From Bacteroidetes bacterium UBA1941 (GTDB lineage: Bacteria; Bacteroidota; Bacteroidia; Chitinophagales; LD1): DNA of 64,000 nucleotides. The notes beneath the pieces were generated by a model, which was given only the letters and a program-made list of their open reading frames with translations, did not search any database and was not told where the DNA came from. The first letter of the stretch is position 1. Each line of letters starts with the position of its first letter. This document shows, piece by piece, positions 8,850 through 17,998 of this stretch. Both the position numbers and the translations under genes were made by a program. Where the stretch lies: NCBI GenBank assembly GCA_002336805.1, contig DDEZ01000010.1, positions 190,056 through 254,055 of the forward strand. Reading direction: 5' to 3'.

Positions 8850-10136
8850 TTAGCCATCCTTTCTCAACCGCAGCAGTGATTTTAGAGTATTGTTGATAAA
8901 TAGAACATCTTCTCTGTCTATTAATAATCCGGAGATAGCAATGCCGTAATCTTTCATGAATATGGCCAGCATCAATATGCCACAGATAGTGAACCCCACC
9001 GAGGCGGCAGCACTGGCACCGGAGTAGTAGTAGCGAGGTATCAGTGTGTAGCACAGGGCTATGGAACTGATCAGTGCGAGCAGCTGTGCAAAGATGAGCC
9101 GGCCATAGGCCGCACGGCTCAGATAGATACTCTGTATTACCAGCATGAGATTGTACATCAGGATGCCGGGATAGAGCCATTTGACCTGATATTTCACATA
9201 CATAAAGGACTGGCCGAAGAAAAAGCTATAAAAGCCTACCGGCAGGATGCCTATCACAAACAGGACCAATGCTGATGCCAGGAAGACCACCTTCAGATAG
9301 CGGAGTGTCTGCTGTACTGCCAGGCGCTCATTGTCATGATTGGAGAAGTCACTATAGTGGATCACGGATACGCTGCGCCCTAGTATCCAAGCCACCTCCA
9401 GCATGGAGACACCTATAGAGAACAGGCCCAGATCTGAGACCCCCTGTATATGATACAAAAGGTAGAAATACAGGCGGAAAAGAAGGAGCTGCAGCAGCTC
9501 AAATATCTGGTAGCCCAGGCCATATTTGAAAGAACTATCCAGGTCATCAAAGACCTCTGCAGATGGCCGCCAGGAGATGAATCGGTAGCAATAAAAGAAG
9601 CTCAATACGGCAGATACCGCATATGCCAGGTAGAGAGGGTAGAGGTAGGCATAGATATCCTGCTGGTGCAAAATGCGAATATGTATAATAAGCCCTATGA
9701 GGGTCAATACTACAGGTAGGAGAAGGACGATATTATAACGGCGTATTTCACGCTTTGCCAGTAGCACAGCACCATGGATATTGCTGGCGGACGCCAGGGC
9801 TGATAGCAAGCAGATATTCAGCGAGCGGCGCCAGGTGAAGATGTGGAAATGCCGGATCAGTATATAGGCGATACCTGCCACCAATAGGGTCCATATATAG
9901 GCCGGTATGATGAGCCGCTCTACTCTGAAGCGTGGCACCAGATAGACCAGCGCCTGCCCACCTACGAAGCTGCAGAAGAACACTAGGAAAGTGATAGTCG
10001 TGAGCATGATGGTAGCCTCACCCTTGACCTTCGGACCCAGAAAACGGGACAGCAGCAAGGCTATCAGGAAGTTGGACACCGTAGACAGTATGCGGAACAG
10101 TGATGTGTTTGTAATGCTCTGTTGCAAGAAGTTCAA
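8850..10136 (-). CDS. polysaccharide/oligosaccharide flippase-like membrane protein
   Basis: A 428-residue integral inner-membrane protein with about 12 hydrophobic segments. The N-terminal pattern FRILSTVSNFLIALLLSRFL (Wzx/MATE-like, with the LSRFLGPKVKGEATI context) is typical of O-antigen or capsule repeat-unit flippases. It is therefore likely to move lipid-linked sugars across the inner membrane, although no glycosyltransferases lie next to it. The neighbour at 10217 is divergent and also polytopic, so the two may work in the same envelope pathway. purL follows on the same strand. Confidence 0.75.
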   Translation of the reverse strand: MNFLQQSITNTSLFRILSTVSNFLIALLLSRFLGPKVKGEATIMLTTITFLVFFCSFVGGQALVYLVPRFRVERLIIPAYIWTLLVAGIAYILIRHFHIFTWRRSLNICLLSALASASNIHGAVLLAKREIRRYNIVLLLPVVLTLIGLIIHIRILHQQDIYAYLYPLYLAYAVSAVLSFFYCYRFISWRPSAEVFDDLDSSFKYGLGYQIFELLQLLLFRLYFYLLYHIQGVSDLGLFSIGVSMLEVAWILGRSVSVIHYSDFSNHDNERLAVQQTLRYLKVVFLASALVLFVIGILPVGFYSFFFGQSFMYVKYQVKWLYPGILMYNLMLVIQSIYLSRAAYGRLIFAQLLALISSIALCYTLIPRYYYSGASAAASVGFTICGILMLAIFMKDYGIAISGLLIDREDVLFINNTLKSLLRLRKDG

Positions 10137-10216
10137 TTAAAATTAACTTAGTACCATCATCCTATGGATGCAATTTATAAAGATTAACCAAACCACCGTC
10201 GCCTATTAGGCAGATC

Positions 10217-11584
10217 ATGAGTCAGTACCTGATAGACCTATCCCTCTTTGTACTCTACCTGGCGGTGATGGTGTGGTCTTTTGACCGGCTTCCGCTATTT
10301 GCCCATAGCTCACTCTCGCGTAGGGGACTGACTGCTTTCTTCAGCCTTAAACTGCTCTTCAGCATCGCTACTGTGCTGGTCTATACTTACTACTATACGG
10401 ACCGCCCCCATGCGGATATCTACAAATACTTTGACGATAGCAAGGTGATCTACGATGCGATAGGGGAGCACCCCGGCACCTGCTTTCACGTGATCACCGG
10501 CATAGGCTATGATAAAGACGACGCGGAGCTAAAGGCCGTCATACATCCTACACAGCACTTTGACAAGAAAGAGGACGGCATCGGCGAGGTCAATAACCGG
10601 CTGGTCATACGCCTGCATGTGCTGCTCCGATTCATATCACATGGCAATGTCTATATCCACACCTTATTCTTTTGCTTCCTGTCCTTCATAGGCTGCGTAG
10701 CGCTGTACCGGGCCTTGCAGCCATTCTTTGAGTACAGGCAGGGGCGGGTACTGATCCTGCCGGTCTTTCTGATACCATCGGTGCTCTTTTGGACGTCTGG
10801 TATGCTCAAGGAAACCCTGGTGATGTGTTTCCTTGGGCTAATGGCATTCTCGGCTTTCCGGGTGCTCAGCTTCCAGAATATCATGACCAATCTTGTGCTG
10901 ATGATATGCTGGGTACTGCTCATGTATTTGGTCAAGCCGTTCATAGCACTGAGCTTCCTGGCCGGGTTTTATGTGATGGCTACAGTCAACTTTAAAGGGC
11001 TGCCGCGGATCATCACCATCCTCTTTGGGGTGGCTATGGCCATGGGTGTCCTGTACCTGCACCAGACATTTATCTGCGAGGCCATGTCCTCCCTGATAGC
11101 CAAGCGCAATGACTTTATCCAGCTGGGTATGGCTATGAAAGCCGGCAGCCTGTCTGATACCACTATCCGGGAGACTACCTGTACAGAGCCTTTCAAACTT
11201 ATCCCATCCGCTATCTACAATGTCTTTATGCAGCCCGCTATATGGAGCCCGGGTGCCATGAATAAGCTCTTTGGCCTGGAAAACCTGCTGGTCCTGCTGA
11301 TGGCTGTGGTGTCCCTCCGCTATTTCAAACGGCCTAAGCGCGCTAAGATGCAGCTGGCTGCTTTCAGTCTCGTGTTTATCGTGCTCAACTATGGTGTGGT
11401 GGGTATCACTATACCGATCATCGGTGCGCTGGTACGCTATAAGGTGTTTGGTCTGCTTTTCTTTGTGGTATTAGTCTTCACTAATATCAGTATAAGAAAA
11501 TTTATATCTAACTTTAAAAAGCTGCCCGGCGCAAAAAAAATGCTTGCCGGAGCCGGAAAATTTATTTTCTCTCGATCCTTTTAG
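10217..11584 (+). CDS. polytopic membrane protein, possibly Wzy/EpsG-like
   Basis: A 455-residue protein with roughly 10 hydrophobic segments and a loop of about 80 residues between the second and third (residues 60-135). The segment PSVLFWTSGMLKETLVMCFL is reminiscent of the FWxSGxxKE motif of sugar polymerase and EpsG-like proteins, but I do not recognise the family with certainty. It is divergent from the flippase gene with 80 bp between the starts, which supports a joint role in surface polysaccharide. The C-terminus is basic (KKLPGAKKMLAGAGKF). Confidence 0.6.
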   Translation: MSQYLIDLSLFVLYLAVMVWSFDRLPLFAHSSLSRRGLTAFFSLKLLFSIATVLVYTYYYTDRPHADIYKYFDDSKVIYDAIGEHPGTCFHVITGIGYDKDDAELKAVIHPTQHFDKKEDGIGEVNNRLVIRLHVLLRFISHGNVYIHTLFFCFLSFIGCVALYRALQPFFEYRQGRVLILPVFLIPSVLFWTSGMLKETLVMCFLGLMAFSAFRVLSFQNIMTNLVLMICWVLLMYLVKPFIALSFLAGFYVMATVNFKGLPRIITILFGVAMAMGVLYLHQTFICEAMSSLIAKRNDFIQLGMAMKAGSLSDTTIRETTCTEPFKLIPSAIYNVFMQPAIWSPGAMNKLFGLENLLVLLMAVVSLRYFKRPKRAKMQLAAFSLVFIVLNYGVVGITIPIIGALVRYKVFGLLFFVVLVFTNISIRKFISNFKKLPGAKKMLAGAGKFIFSRSF

Positions 11585-11635
11585 TCAGATTTTCGGCTAT
11601 TATCTACAAAAAGTTGATAAATCGACATTTGCCGA

Positions 11636-11666
11636 TTTTTTTTCTGGCAGCGTAATTGTACCTTTG
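11636..11666 (+). promoter_or_regulatory. promoter of glnN
   Basis: TACCTTTG at 11659-11666 matches the -7 consensus. A T-rich TTTTTCTGG stretch at 11637-11647 is a weak -33 candidate; an exact TTTG lies further up at 11628. The leader to the ATG at 11724 would be about 55 nt. Confidence 0.5.
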
Positions 11667-11723
11667 CGGCGCAATCGGACAATTTCTATTTAAAATCATT
11701 TCACCAACAAAAACAATACTATT

Positions 11724-13916
11724 ATGTCAAGTGCGAGAAAGAAAGCAGTCGAGACTGTGATCAATCGTGAAGTAGTAGCACCAACACTGGCAGGAACCAA
11801 GGTTTCGGAGTACTATGCTTCCAATGTTTTCACCGACAAGGCGATGCGCGACCACCTCTCTGACGATGCCTACAAGGCCGTACGTGAGGCAGTCAAGACC
11901 GGCAAGAAGATCAGCCGCGAGATATCAGAGTCCGTAGCACAAGGCATGAAGGCCTGGGCTATGAGCAAGGGCGCAAACTCCTACACACACTGGTTTCAGC
12001 CGCTGACAGGTGCTACTGCTGAGAAGCACGATATGTTCTTTACCCCAAAGGGCGATGGCGCCATAGAGGTATTCAGCGGTGATGCGCTGGTACAGCAGGA
12101 GCCTGATGCTTCTTCTTTCCCTAGTGGTGGCATCCGTGCTACTTTTGAGGCTCGTGGCTATACTGCCTGGGACCCAAACTCTCCGGCATTCATCATGGAG
12201 ATCGGTGATGGCAAGACGCTATGCATCCCTACTATCTTTATCTCCTACACCGGCGAGACACTTGACTATAAAGCACCGCTGCTGAAGTCTTCCCACTTTC
12301 TGGAGGAAGCTGCACTGCCTGTCGTACATATGTTTGACAAGGATGCTACCCGCGTGACAGCTACCCTCGGCTGGGAGCAGGAGTACTTCCTGATAGACGA
12401 GGCGCTGTTCTATAATCGTCCAGACCTGATGTTCTCCGGCCGTACGCTGGTAGGTTCATCTCCGGCCAAGGGCCAGCAGCTGGAGGACCACTATTTTGGT
12501 ACGATCCCTGAGCGTGTGTACGCCTACATGCTGGACCTGGAGGTAGAGTGCCACAAGCTCGGTATCCCTGTCCGTACCCGCCACAATGAGGTAGCGCCGG
12601 CTCAGTTTGAGTGCGCACCTATGTTTGAAGAGGTGAATGTGGCAGTAGACCACAACCAGCTCCTGATGGACCTGATGGAGCGTGTAGCCCGCCGCCACAA
12701 GCTGCGTGTACTGCTCCACGAGAAGCCGTTTGCAGGTATCAATGGCTCTGGTAAGCACAACAACTGGTCTATGGGCACCGACACAGGCAAGAACCTCCTG
12801 AGCCCGGGCAAGACGCCTAAGAATAATATGCTCTTCCTCACATTCTTTGTGAACGTGATCAAGGCTGTGAGCGAGCATGATGACCTGCTGCGTGCAGCCA
12901 TCGCCTCTGCCAATAACGATCACCGCCTGGGCGCTAACGAGGCACCTCCGGCTATCATCTCTGCCTTCATCGGCTCATACATGAGCAATGTACTGGACGA
13001 GATAGAGAAGCGTGTAGCTGCCGGCAAATATGACGAGCTGAGCAATGCCAGCCTGAAGCTGGATATACACAATAAGATACCAGACGTCATGCTGGACAAT
13101 ACGGATCGTAACCGTACCTCTCCATTTGCTTTCACGGGTAATAAGTTTGAGTTCCGCGCGGTCGGATCTTCTGCTAACTGTGCCCAGTCTATGACAGTCA
13201 TGAATACCATCATGGGTAATCAGCTGATCGCATTTAAGGCAGAGGTAGACAAGCTGATCAAGGATGGTGAGAGCAAAGATGGCGCTATCCTACGTGTACT
13301 TCGCAGTTATATCACCAGCTCTAAGAGCATCCGCTTTGAGGGTGACGGCTACTCGGAGGCATGGGAGAAGGAAGCCAAGAAGCGCGGCCTGAACAATGTA
13401 AAGACCACTCCATACGCACTCGACTTCTTTGTGACCAAGAAGGCCAAAGACCTCTTCGTAAAGAATGGCATCTACTCTGAGCGTGAGCTGATAGCCCGCT
13501 ACGATATCATGAACCACAGCTATGTGATGAAGATCGATATCGAGGCCAAGACACTGGCAGATATGGCTACGAGCGTGATCGTGCCAGCTGCGCTGAACTA
13601 CCTCAATACCCTGATCACAAACATCAAGGGCCTGAAGGAAATAGGCGTAGCCGCTACTGCTACCAAGGCTCAGAAGGACCTGGCTACAAGGATCGCAGGC
13701 CACATCAACGGTATACAGGAGGGCGTAGCGAAGCTGGAAGCAGCCATGGCTACTGCGCACAAAGCAAAGAACGTATCAGACGAAGCCAAGGCATACTGCG
13801 ATAAGGTGAAGCCTACCTTTGACCTGATCCGGGCTGAGATAGATGCGCTGGAGCTGATCGTAGACGACAATGTATGGCCTCTGCCTAAGTACAGGGAGAT
13901 GCTCTTCATCCGCTAA
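11724..13916 (+). CDS. glnN: glutamine synthetase type III
   Basis: Assimilates ammonia by making glutamine from glutamate and ATP. The 730-residue length is characteristic of the GSIII class common in Bacteroidota rather than the 450-residue GSI. Diagnostic segments are GWEQEYFLID (metal-binding glutamates), RHNEVAPAQFECAPMFEE, and the ATP/glutamate-site stretch FAGINGSGKHNNWSMGT (residues 335-351 approximately), followed by NRTSPFAFTGNKFEFRAVGS. The long C-terminal region is rich in Ala/Lys helices. It is monocistronic, with its own promoter and a terminator at 13960-13991. Confidence 0.96.
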   Translation: MSSARKKAVETVINREVVAPTLAGTKVSEYYASNVFTDKAMRDHLSDDAYKAVREAVKTGKKISREISESVAQGMKAWAMSKGANSYTHWFQPLTGATAEKHDMFFTPKGDGAIEVFSGDALVQQEPDASSFPSGGIRATFEARGYTAWDPNSPAFIMEIGDGKTLCIPTIFISYTGETLDYKAPLLKSSHFLEEAALPVVHMFDKDATRVTATLGWEQEYFLIDEALFYNRPDLMFSGRTLVGSSPAKGQQLEDHYFGTIPERVYAYMLDLEVECHKLGIPVRTRHNEVAPAQFECAPMFEEVNVAVDHNQLLMDLMERVARRHKLRVLLHEKPFAGINGSGKHNNWSMGTDTGKNLLSPGKTPKNNMLFLTFFVNVIKAVSEHDDLLRAAIASANNDHRLGANEAPPAIISAFIGSYMSNVLDEIEKRVAAGKYDELSNASLKLDIHNKIPDVMLDNTDRNRTSPFAFTGNKFEFRAVGSSANCAQSMTVMNTIMGNQLIAFKAEVDKLIKDGESKDGAILRVLRSYITSSKSIRFEGDGYSEAWEKEAKKRGLNNVKTTPYALDFFVTKKAKDLFVKNGIYSERELIARYDIMNHSYVMKIDIEAKTLADMATSVIVPAALNYLNTLITNIKGLKEIGVAATATKAQKDLATRIAGHINGIQEGVAKLEAAMATAHKAKNVSDEAKAYCDKVKPTFDLIRAEIDALELIVDDNVWPLPKYREMLFIR

Positions 13917-13959
13917 TCTGATGTCAGGTGCCGGTTGGCAGTTGACATGGAATACTATA

Positions 13960-13991
13960 GAGCCCTCAGCTTTTAGCTGGGGGCTTTTTTA
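13960..13991 (+). terminator. Rho-independent terminator after glnN
   Basis: AGCCCTCAGC pairs with GCTGGGGGCT across TTTTA and is followed by a run of six T. It lies 45 bp after the glnN stop. Confidence 0.85.
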
Positions 13992-14079
13992 TTGGCGGGC
14001 TTAATGTCTCTGGTCTAAGTAAAGTCGCTGCCCAATAGTCCAGGGAAATGGCTGAGTAGCAGAAAGCGCAGGAGGAATA

Positions 14080-14760
14080 CTACAGCACCACCCCCGGAGC
14101 CACCTCCAGTGTGCGCGGGTGGAAAGTGCGCGGGTCGAGCTTAGGCAGATTGGGTAGTGGTGTCTTTAGCTTGTCCTGCTTCATCTGCTTTTTTACAAAG
14201 TCTACTTCAGTCACTTTGATCGGGGCATCTTCTTCGTTGGTGTTGTATTCGGTGCCCTTGTAGTACTGTAGTATCCACTCTTTTTCTTTGGTACGGTAGG
14301 CCAGCTTGTATTGGGCGGTCCACTGTACGGATACGCCACCTGCATAGTTGAGGATGATTTGATTGCCATCTGTGTGCAGCGGTCCATCTACGGTGCTGGT
14401 GATCGGATCGCCTTCGCCACTGTTATTGCGTAGCACTATGCTGTCAGACTTCATATTAAATACAAGTGAGTCATTACCCTTGCCAAAGAGCACTACCAGG
14501 ATGCGCGGATGACCATTGAACTTGGTGTCATAATGGTTGGTATTGAGATAGTCGGTGCCGGCCTGGTATACGATGGCGTAGTCTTCCAGCAGGTCGTTAT
14601 TAAAATCGCCGGAGTCAATCAGGGCTACATCCCAGTTTCGCGGCTGAAAGGCGTCATAACCTTTGCCCTCCTGCAGGATAGTAGGTGAGGGGATGGCCTG
14701 TGAAAAAGCGGAAAGGGTAACGGCAAAAACAAAGAGAATAACGAGGGTAAGCCTATTCAT
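14080..14760 (-). CDS. secreted hypothetical protein with FG-GAP-like calcium-loop motif
   Basis: A 226-residue protein with an N-terminal signal peptide (LVILFVFAVTLSAFSQA). The segment LIDSGDFNNDLLEDYAIVY has the D-x-D/N spacing of FG-GAP or VCBS repeats, which bind calcium in extracellular beta-propellers. Only one such motif is clear, so this is not a full propeller. The rest (YAGGVSVQWTAQYKLAYR, KEKEWILQYYKG) is common to secreted Bacteroidota proteins of unknown function. A perfect -7 element lies 21 nt upstream. Confidence 0.65.
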   Translation of the reverse strand: MNRLTLVILFVFAVTLSAFSQAIPSPTILQEGKGYDAFQPRNWDVALIDSGDFNNDLLEDYAIVYQAGTDYLNTNHYDTKFNGHPRILVVLFGKGNDSLVFNMKSDSIVLRNNSGEGDPITSTVDGPLHTDGNQIILNYAGGVSVQWTAQYKLAYRTKEKEWILQYYKGTEYNTNEEDAPIKVTEVDFVKKQMKQDKLKTPLPNLPKLDPRTFHPRTLEVAPGVVL

Positions 14761-14780
14761 GTCTGGTGTTTGATATTCGA

Positions 14781-14788
14781 CAAAGGTA
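14781..14788 (-). promoter_or_regulatory. -7 element of the gene at 14080-14760
   Basis: On the minus strand the sequence reads TACCTTTG, an exact TAnnTTTG match, 20 nt before the ATG. Confidence 0.5.
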
Positions 14789-14867
14789 ACGGAGAATAGG
14801 GGAATTAATTATAAGGCGAGTCGTTAAAAATATACACTTCGACCACCGGAATGCTATTCTGCAGCGC

Positions 14868-14905
14868 TCACAAACCGCTAAGAACGCGGAGAACGCAAAG
14901 AATAT
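14868..14905. repeat. single arm of the CGCAGAG/CGCGGAG-word dispersed repeat
   Basis: The stretch AAACCGCTAAGAACGCGGAG followed by AACGCAAAGAATA is built from degenerate 8-9 nt words. It resembles the left arm of the palindrome at 29476-29572 (AACCGCAGAGACGCGGAGG). It lies in the 205-bp gap between two minus-strand genes. Similar strings are widespread in bacterial intergenic DNA to my knowledge. Confidence 0.5.
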
Positions 14906-14965
14906 AGACAAGTAAATGTGCCGGACCGCTGAGCAATCAACATTATCAGCTAGATGGGTTATGTC

Positions 14966-15289
14966 TCACCACTCCTTGCACTTCTGAGAGAGCTTGCGCT
15001 TGAACTCTTCGCGCTCCTCGGCAGACATGTTTTGCATCTTCATTTTGACGCGCTCCTTCCAGAATTTATTCTTGCCGCTATTGGCCCAGCGGAATCCAAA
15101 GCCGCCAAAGAGGATGCGTGATATGACAAGCAGGCAGAGCGCCTGAGAGTAAGTGACCTCCTTGAGCCCAAAGACCTCGGGGATGGTGATATTCCAGAGA
15201 TACTGGAAGGCGTATACAAAAAACAGGAAGCCCACTACGGCCAGTGCGCCTATCCCGATCCCTTTTCCTATGAGCTTGGAGCGATCCAT
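14966..15289 (-). CDS. small membrane protein linked to an ECF sigma factor
   Basis: A 107-residue protein with two transmembrane helices (IGIGALAVVGFLFFVYAF and a second near residues 44-62) and a charged C-terminal tail (MQNMSAEEREEFKRKL). It starts 6 bp after the sigma factor stop, so the two are co-transcribed. The position is that of an anti-sigma factor, but I see no zinc-binding anti-sigma motif; the link is inferred from context only. Confidence 0.65.
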   Translation of the reverse strand: MDRSKLIGKGIGIGALAVVGFLFFVYAFQYLWNITIPEVFGLKEVTYSQALCLLVISRILFGGFGFRWANSGKNKFWKERVKMKMQNMSAEEREEFKRKLSQKCKEW

Positions 15290-15295
15290 ATAATT

Positions 15296-15895
15296 TTATG
15301 ATTGCTGAAATAGTTCTTCGTACAGAGACTGGAGCTCGTTTCGCAGAAACATTACCGCATACCTTTTGCGCGAAAGTAAGGTATTTACATTAGCTCCGGT
15401 GATCTCTGCGATCTCCTGAAAGCTTTTGTCCTCCAGCTCGTGCATGATAAAGACCTCGCTCTGCTCCTTTGGCAGTTTCTTGAGACTCTCTGTGATGGTC
15501 TGCATGATCAGGTCATTCATCATCTTGCCCTCCGCAGTACCATCGTGAGATGGCAGCATGTCTGAGAGGGAGAGGGTGTCTCCGTCATCCTTGTAGCCGA
15601 ATGTCTGGTCCTCGAGCAGCTCGGGGCGTTTCTTGCGGTAGAAGTCGGTGATCCTGTTGCGCGCTACGGTGAAAAGCCATGAGGCTACCTGCTCTACAGG
15701 CTTCATGACACGGAATGTATTGACAAACTCGTACATGACGTCCTGCAGGATATCTTCGGCATCCTCAGTGGTAGGTACGCGCTGTTTGATAAAATTGAGC
15801 AGCCTCTTACTCTCTTTGGAGAAAGTTTCAACGATCTTGACGTTACTTTGGTCGGAGGCCATCGGGAGGGTTAAAGTAGTCATTTTGCTTGGCAT
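15296..15895 (-). CDS. ECF-type RNA polymerase sigma factor
   Basis: A sigma-70 family factor of about 199 residues. Region 2 is seen as TEDAEDILQDVMYEFVNTF with the -7/-10-recognition stretch VASWLFTVARNRITDFYRKK. Region 4 has a helix-turn-helix, EVFIMHELEDKSFQEIAEIT followed by GANVNTLLSRKRYA. The ATG at 15895 (MPSKMTTLTL) is preferred; starts at 15883 and the far-upstream 15961 are alternatives. The small membrane protein gene follows by 6 bp and may control it. The regulon is unknown. Confidence 0.88.
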   Translation of the reverse strand: MPSKMTTLTLPMASDQSNVKIVETFSKESKRLLNFIKQRVPTTEDAEDILQDVMYEFVNTFRVMKPVEQVASWLFTVARNRITDFYRKKRPELLEDQTFGYKDDGDTLSLSDMLPSHDGTAEGKMMNDLIMQTITESLKKLPKEQSEVFIMHELEDKSFQEIAEITGANVNTLLSRKRYAVMFLRNELQSLYEELFQQS

Positions 15896-16103
15896 GAATT
15901 GAAATATTAGACGACCACGTTTTAATAATATTGTACTATTGGATAAAAAGCGTGCCAACACGTATTTTTATGACATTCTGGCATCCTTTTGAACAGCTGA
16001 GTCGCAGAATGGTTTTGGCCGATCAGGAATGCCCTGGTGGGCTGCGCACTGATAGATATGTTATGCAGTGTACGGCACGCTATACTCTCCACATCCTGGC
16101 GGG

Positions 16104-16133
16104 TTTGATTTGATGGACTTATTCCTATTTTTA
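16104..16133 (+). promoter_or_regulatory. candidate promoter of the ABC transporter ATPase gene
   Basis: TTTG at 16104-16107 and TATTTTTA at 16126-16133 are 18 nt apart, close to the Bacteroidota spacing. The -7 element ends 5 nt before the ATG at 16139, so the transcript would be almost leaderless. Confidence 0.4.
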
Positions 16134-16138
16134 CCCTG

Positions 16139-17926
16139 ATGGAAAGAAAGCTGCTACTGGAGGTGAAGAACCTCGTCACTGAGTTTAAGACCGACGATGG
16201 CCATGTAAAGGCCGTGAATGATGTGAGTTTTAACCTATACCGTGGTGAGACGGTGGGTATAGTAGGGGAGTCTGGCTCGGGCAAGTCCGTGACCTCACTC
16301 TCTATCATGAACCTGATACCCAATCCACCAGGTCGTATCGCCTCGGGCCAGATCATCTACCACGCCAGAGATGGCCGCACCGTGGATCTGACCAAGATAT
16401 CTGAAGCAGAGATGAGGAAGTTTCGCGGTGATGAAATCGCCATGATATTCCAGGAGCCGATGACCTCTTTGAATCCTGTCTTTACCTGTGGTGACCAGGT
16501 GATGGAGGCTATCATCCTGCACCAGAAGAAGAGCAAGCAGGAGGCCCGTGAGCTGACCCTGAAAATGTTTGAAAAGGTGCGCCTGCCAGACCCGGCCCGC
16601 GTACTGGATGCCTACCCGCATCAGCTCTCAGGCGGCCAGAAGCAACGGGTGATGATAGCCATGGCTATGAGCTGCAATCCTAGTATCCTGATAGCAGATG
16701 AGCCTACTACGGCTCTGGACGTGACAGTGCAGGCTACGATCCTGGACCTGATGAACCAACTGCGCCATGAGATAGACTCCTCTGTCATCTTTATCACCCA
16801 TGACCTGGGTGTGATAGCTGAGATAGCAGATGATGTAATAGTGATGTATAAGGGCAAGATAGTGGAGCAGGGCTCTGTGATGGATATATTCAGCGATCCT
16901 AAGCACCCGTATACCCGCAGCCTGCTGGCATGCCGCCCGCCGCTGCACCAGCGCCTGCGCAAGCTGCCTACGGTAGTAGACTTCATGCGTGAGGAGAATG
17001 GCCAGATCATAGAGCTGCCTACCACGGTGAGCCAGGCCATAGCTGCCAATGTGATCACGCAGGCGGAGACAGACCGCCGCCGTGAGGACCTGCTGAGCCG
17101 CAAGCCGATACTGGAGATCAAGGGGCTCCAGACGTGGTTTCCTACCAAGCATGACTTCTTTGGCCGGGTGACTGGTTACGTGAAGGCGGTGGATGATGTG
17201 AGCTTCAATGTACATGAGGGTGAGACTGTGGGTCTGGTAGGCGAGTCTGGCTGTGGCAAGACCACGCTGGGACGTACCATCCTGCGCCTGGCACCAGCTA
17301 CGGGTGGCCAGGTACTATTTGAGGGCCGCAATATCTTGGACCTGCCTAATAATGAACTGAAAGACCTGCGCCGCCATATGCAGATCATATTCCAGGATCC
17401 GTACTCGTCTCTAAACCCGCGTATGAGCATCGGCGCAGCAATACAGGAGCCTATGAGCGTACATGGCATCCATGCCAATGAGGCGCAGCGAAAGGAGAAA
17501 GTGCTGGAGCTGCTGGCCAAGGTAAACATGAAGCCTGAGCACTACTACAGGTATCCGCATGAGTTCTCTGGAGGTCAGCGTCAGCGTATCTGTATAGCCA
17601 GGGCACTCGCGCTCAATCCTAAGTTTATCATCTGTGATGAGTCTGTATCTGCGCTGGACGTGTCTGTGCAGGCACAGGTGCTCAACCTGCTCATACAGCT
17701 CCGCGAGGAGTTTAAATTCACCTATATCTTCATCTCGCATGACCTGTCTGTGGTCAAGTTTATGAGTGACCGCATGGTGGTGATGAATAAGGGCAAGATA
17801 GAAGAGATGGGGCCATCTGACGAGATATACAATAACCCTCAGAAGGAATATACCCGCAAGCTGATCAACGCTATCCCTAAGGGCGAGCTGGAGGATATCA
17901 GGAAGCGGATGGGTGCGACGGCCTGA
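16139..17926 (+). CDS. oligopeptide/dipeptide ABC transporter, fused DppD-DppF-type ATPases
   Basis: A 595-residue protein with two complete nucleotide-binding domains in one chain. Domain 1 (about residues 5-260) has Walker A GESGSGKS, signature LSGGQKQR and Walker B ILIADEPTTALD. Domain 2 (about 320-585) has GESGCGKT, FSGGQRQR and FIICDESVSALD. The oligopeptide-type C-terminal extension is visible after domain 1 (DPKHPYTRSLLACRPPLHQR) and domain 2 (NPQKEYTRKLINAIPKG). It energises import of peptides or related solutes. No permease or binding-protein gene lies next to it. Note that domain 2 has DES where DEP is usual in Walker B. Confidence 0.93.
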   Translation: MERKLLLEVKNLVTEFKTDDGHVKAVNDVSFNLYRGETVGIVGESGSGKSVTSLSIMNLIPNPPGRIASGQIIYHARDGRTVDLTKISEAEMRKFRGDEIAMIFQEPMTSLNPVFTCGDQVMEAIILHQKKSKQEARELTLKMFEKVRLPDPARVLDAYPHQLSGGQKQRVMIAMAMSCNPSILIADEPTTALDVTVQATILDLMNQLRHEIDSSVIFITHDLGVIAEIADDVIVMYKGKIVEQGSVMDIFSDPKHPYTRSLLACRPPLHQRLRKLPTVVDFMREENGQIIELPTTVSQAIAANVITQAETDRRREDLLSRKPILEIKGLQTWFPTKHDFFGRVTGYVKAVDDVSFNVHEGETVGLVGESGCGKTTLGRTILRLAPATGGQVLFEGRNILDLPNNELKDLRRHMQIIFQDPYSSLNPRMSIGAAIQEPMSVHGIHANEAQRKEKVLELLAKVNMKPEHYYRYPHEFSGGQRQRICIARALALNPKFIICDESVSALDVSVQAQVLNLLIQLREEFKFTYIFISHDLSVVKFMSDRMVVMNKGKIEEMGPSDEIYNNPQKEYTRKLINAIPKGELEDIRKRMGATA

Positions 17927-17962
17927 TAGCTTAAATCCACCAACAGAGGGAAGCAAGGGTTG

Positions 17963-17994
17963 TTTGCGATTGGCGGCAGTTAGTATTATCTTCG
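17963..17994 (+). promoter_or_regulatory. promoter of the Uma2 gene
   Basis: TTTG at 17963-17966 and TATCTTCG at 17987-17994 are separated by 20 nt, the expected Bacteroidota geometry. The ATG at 17999 begins 4 nt after the element, so the mRNA is probably leaderless. Confidence 0.55.
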
Positions 17995-17998
17995 TGCT

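Noticed and set aside
15922..16138. Short open frames between the sigma factor and the ABC ATPase gene
   Set aside because: The frames overlap on both strands, lack a family pattern and have no promoter-like element before them.
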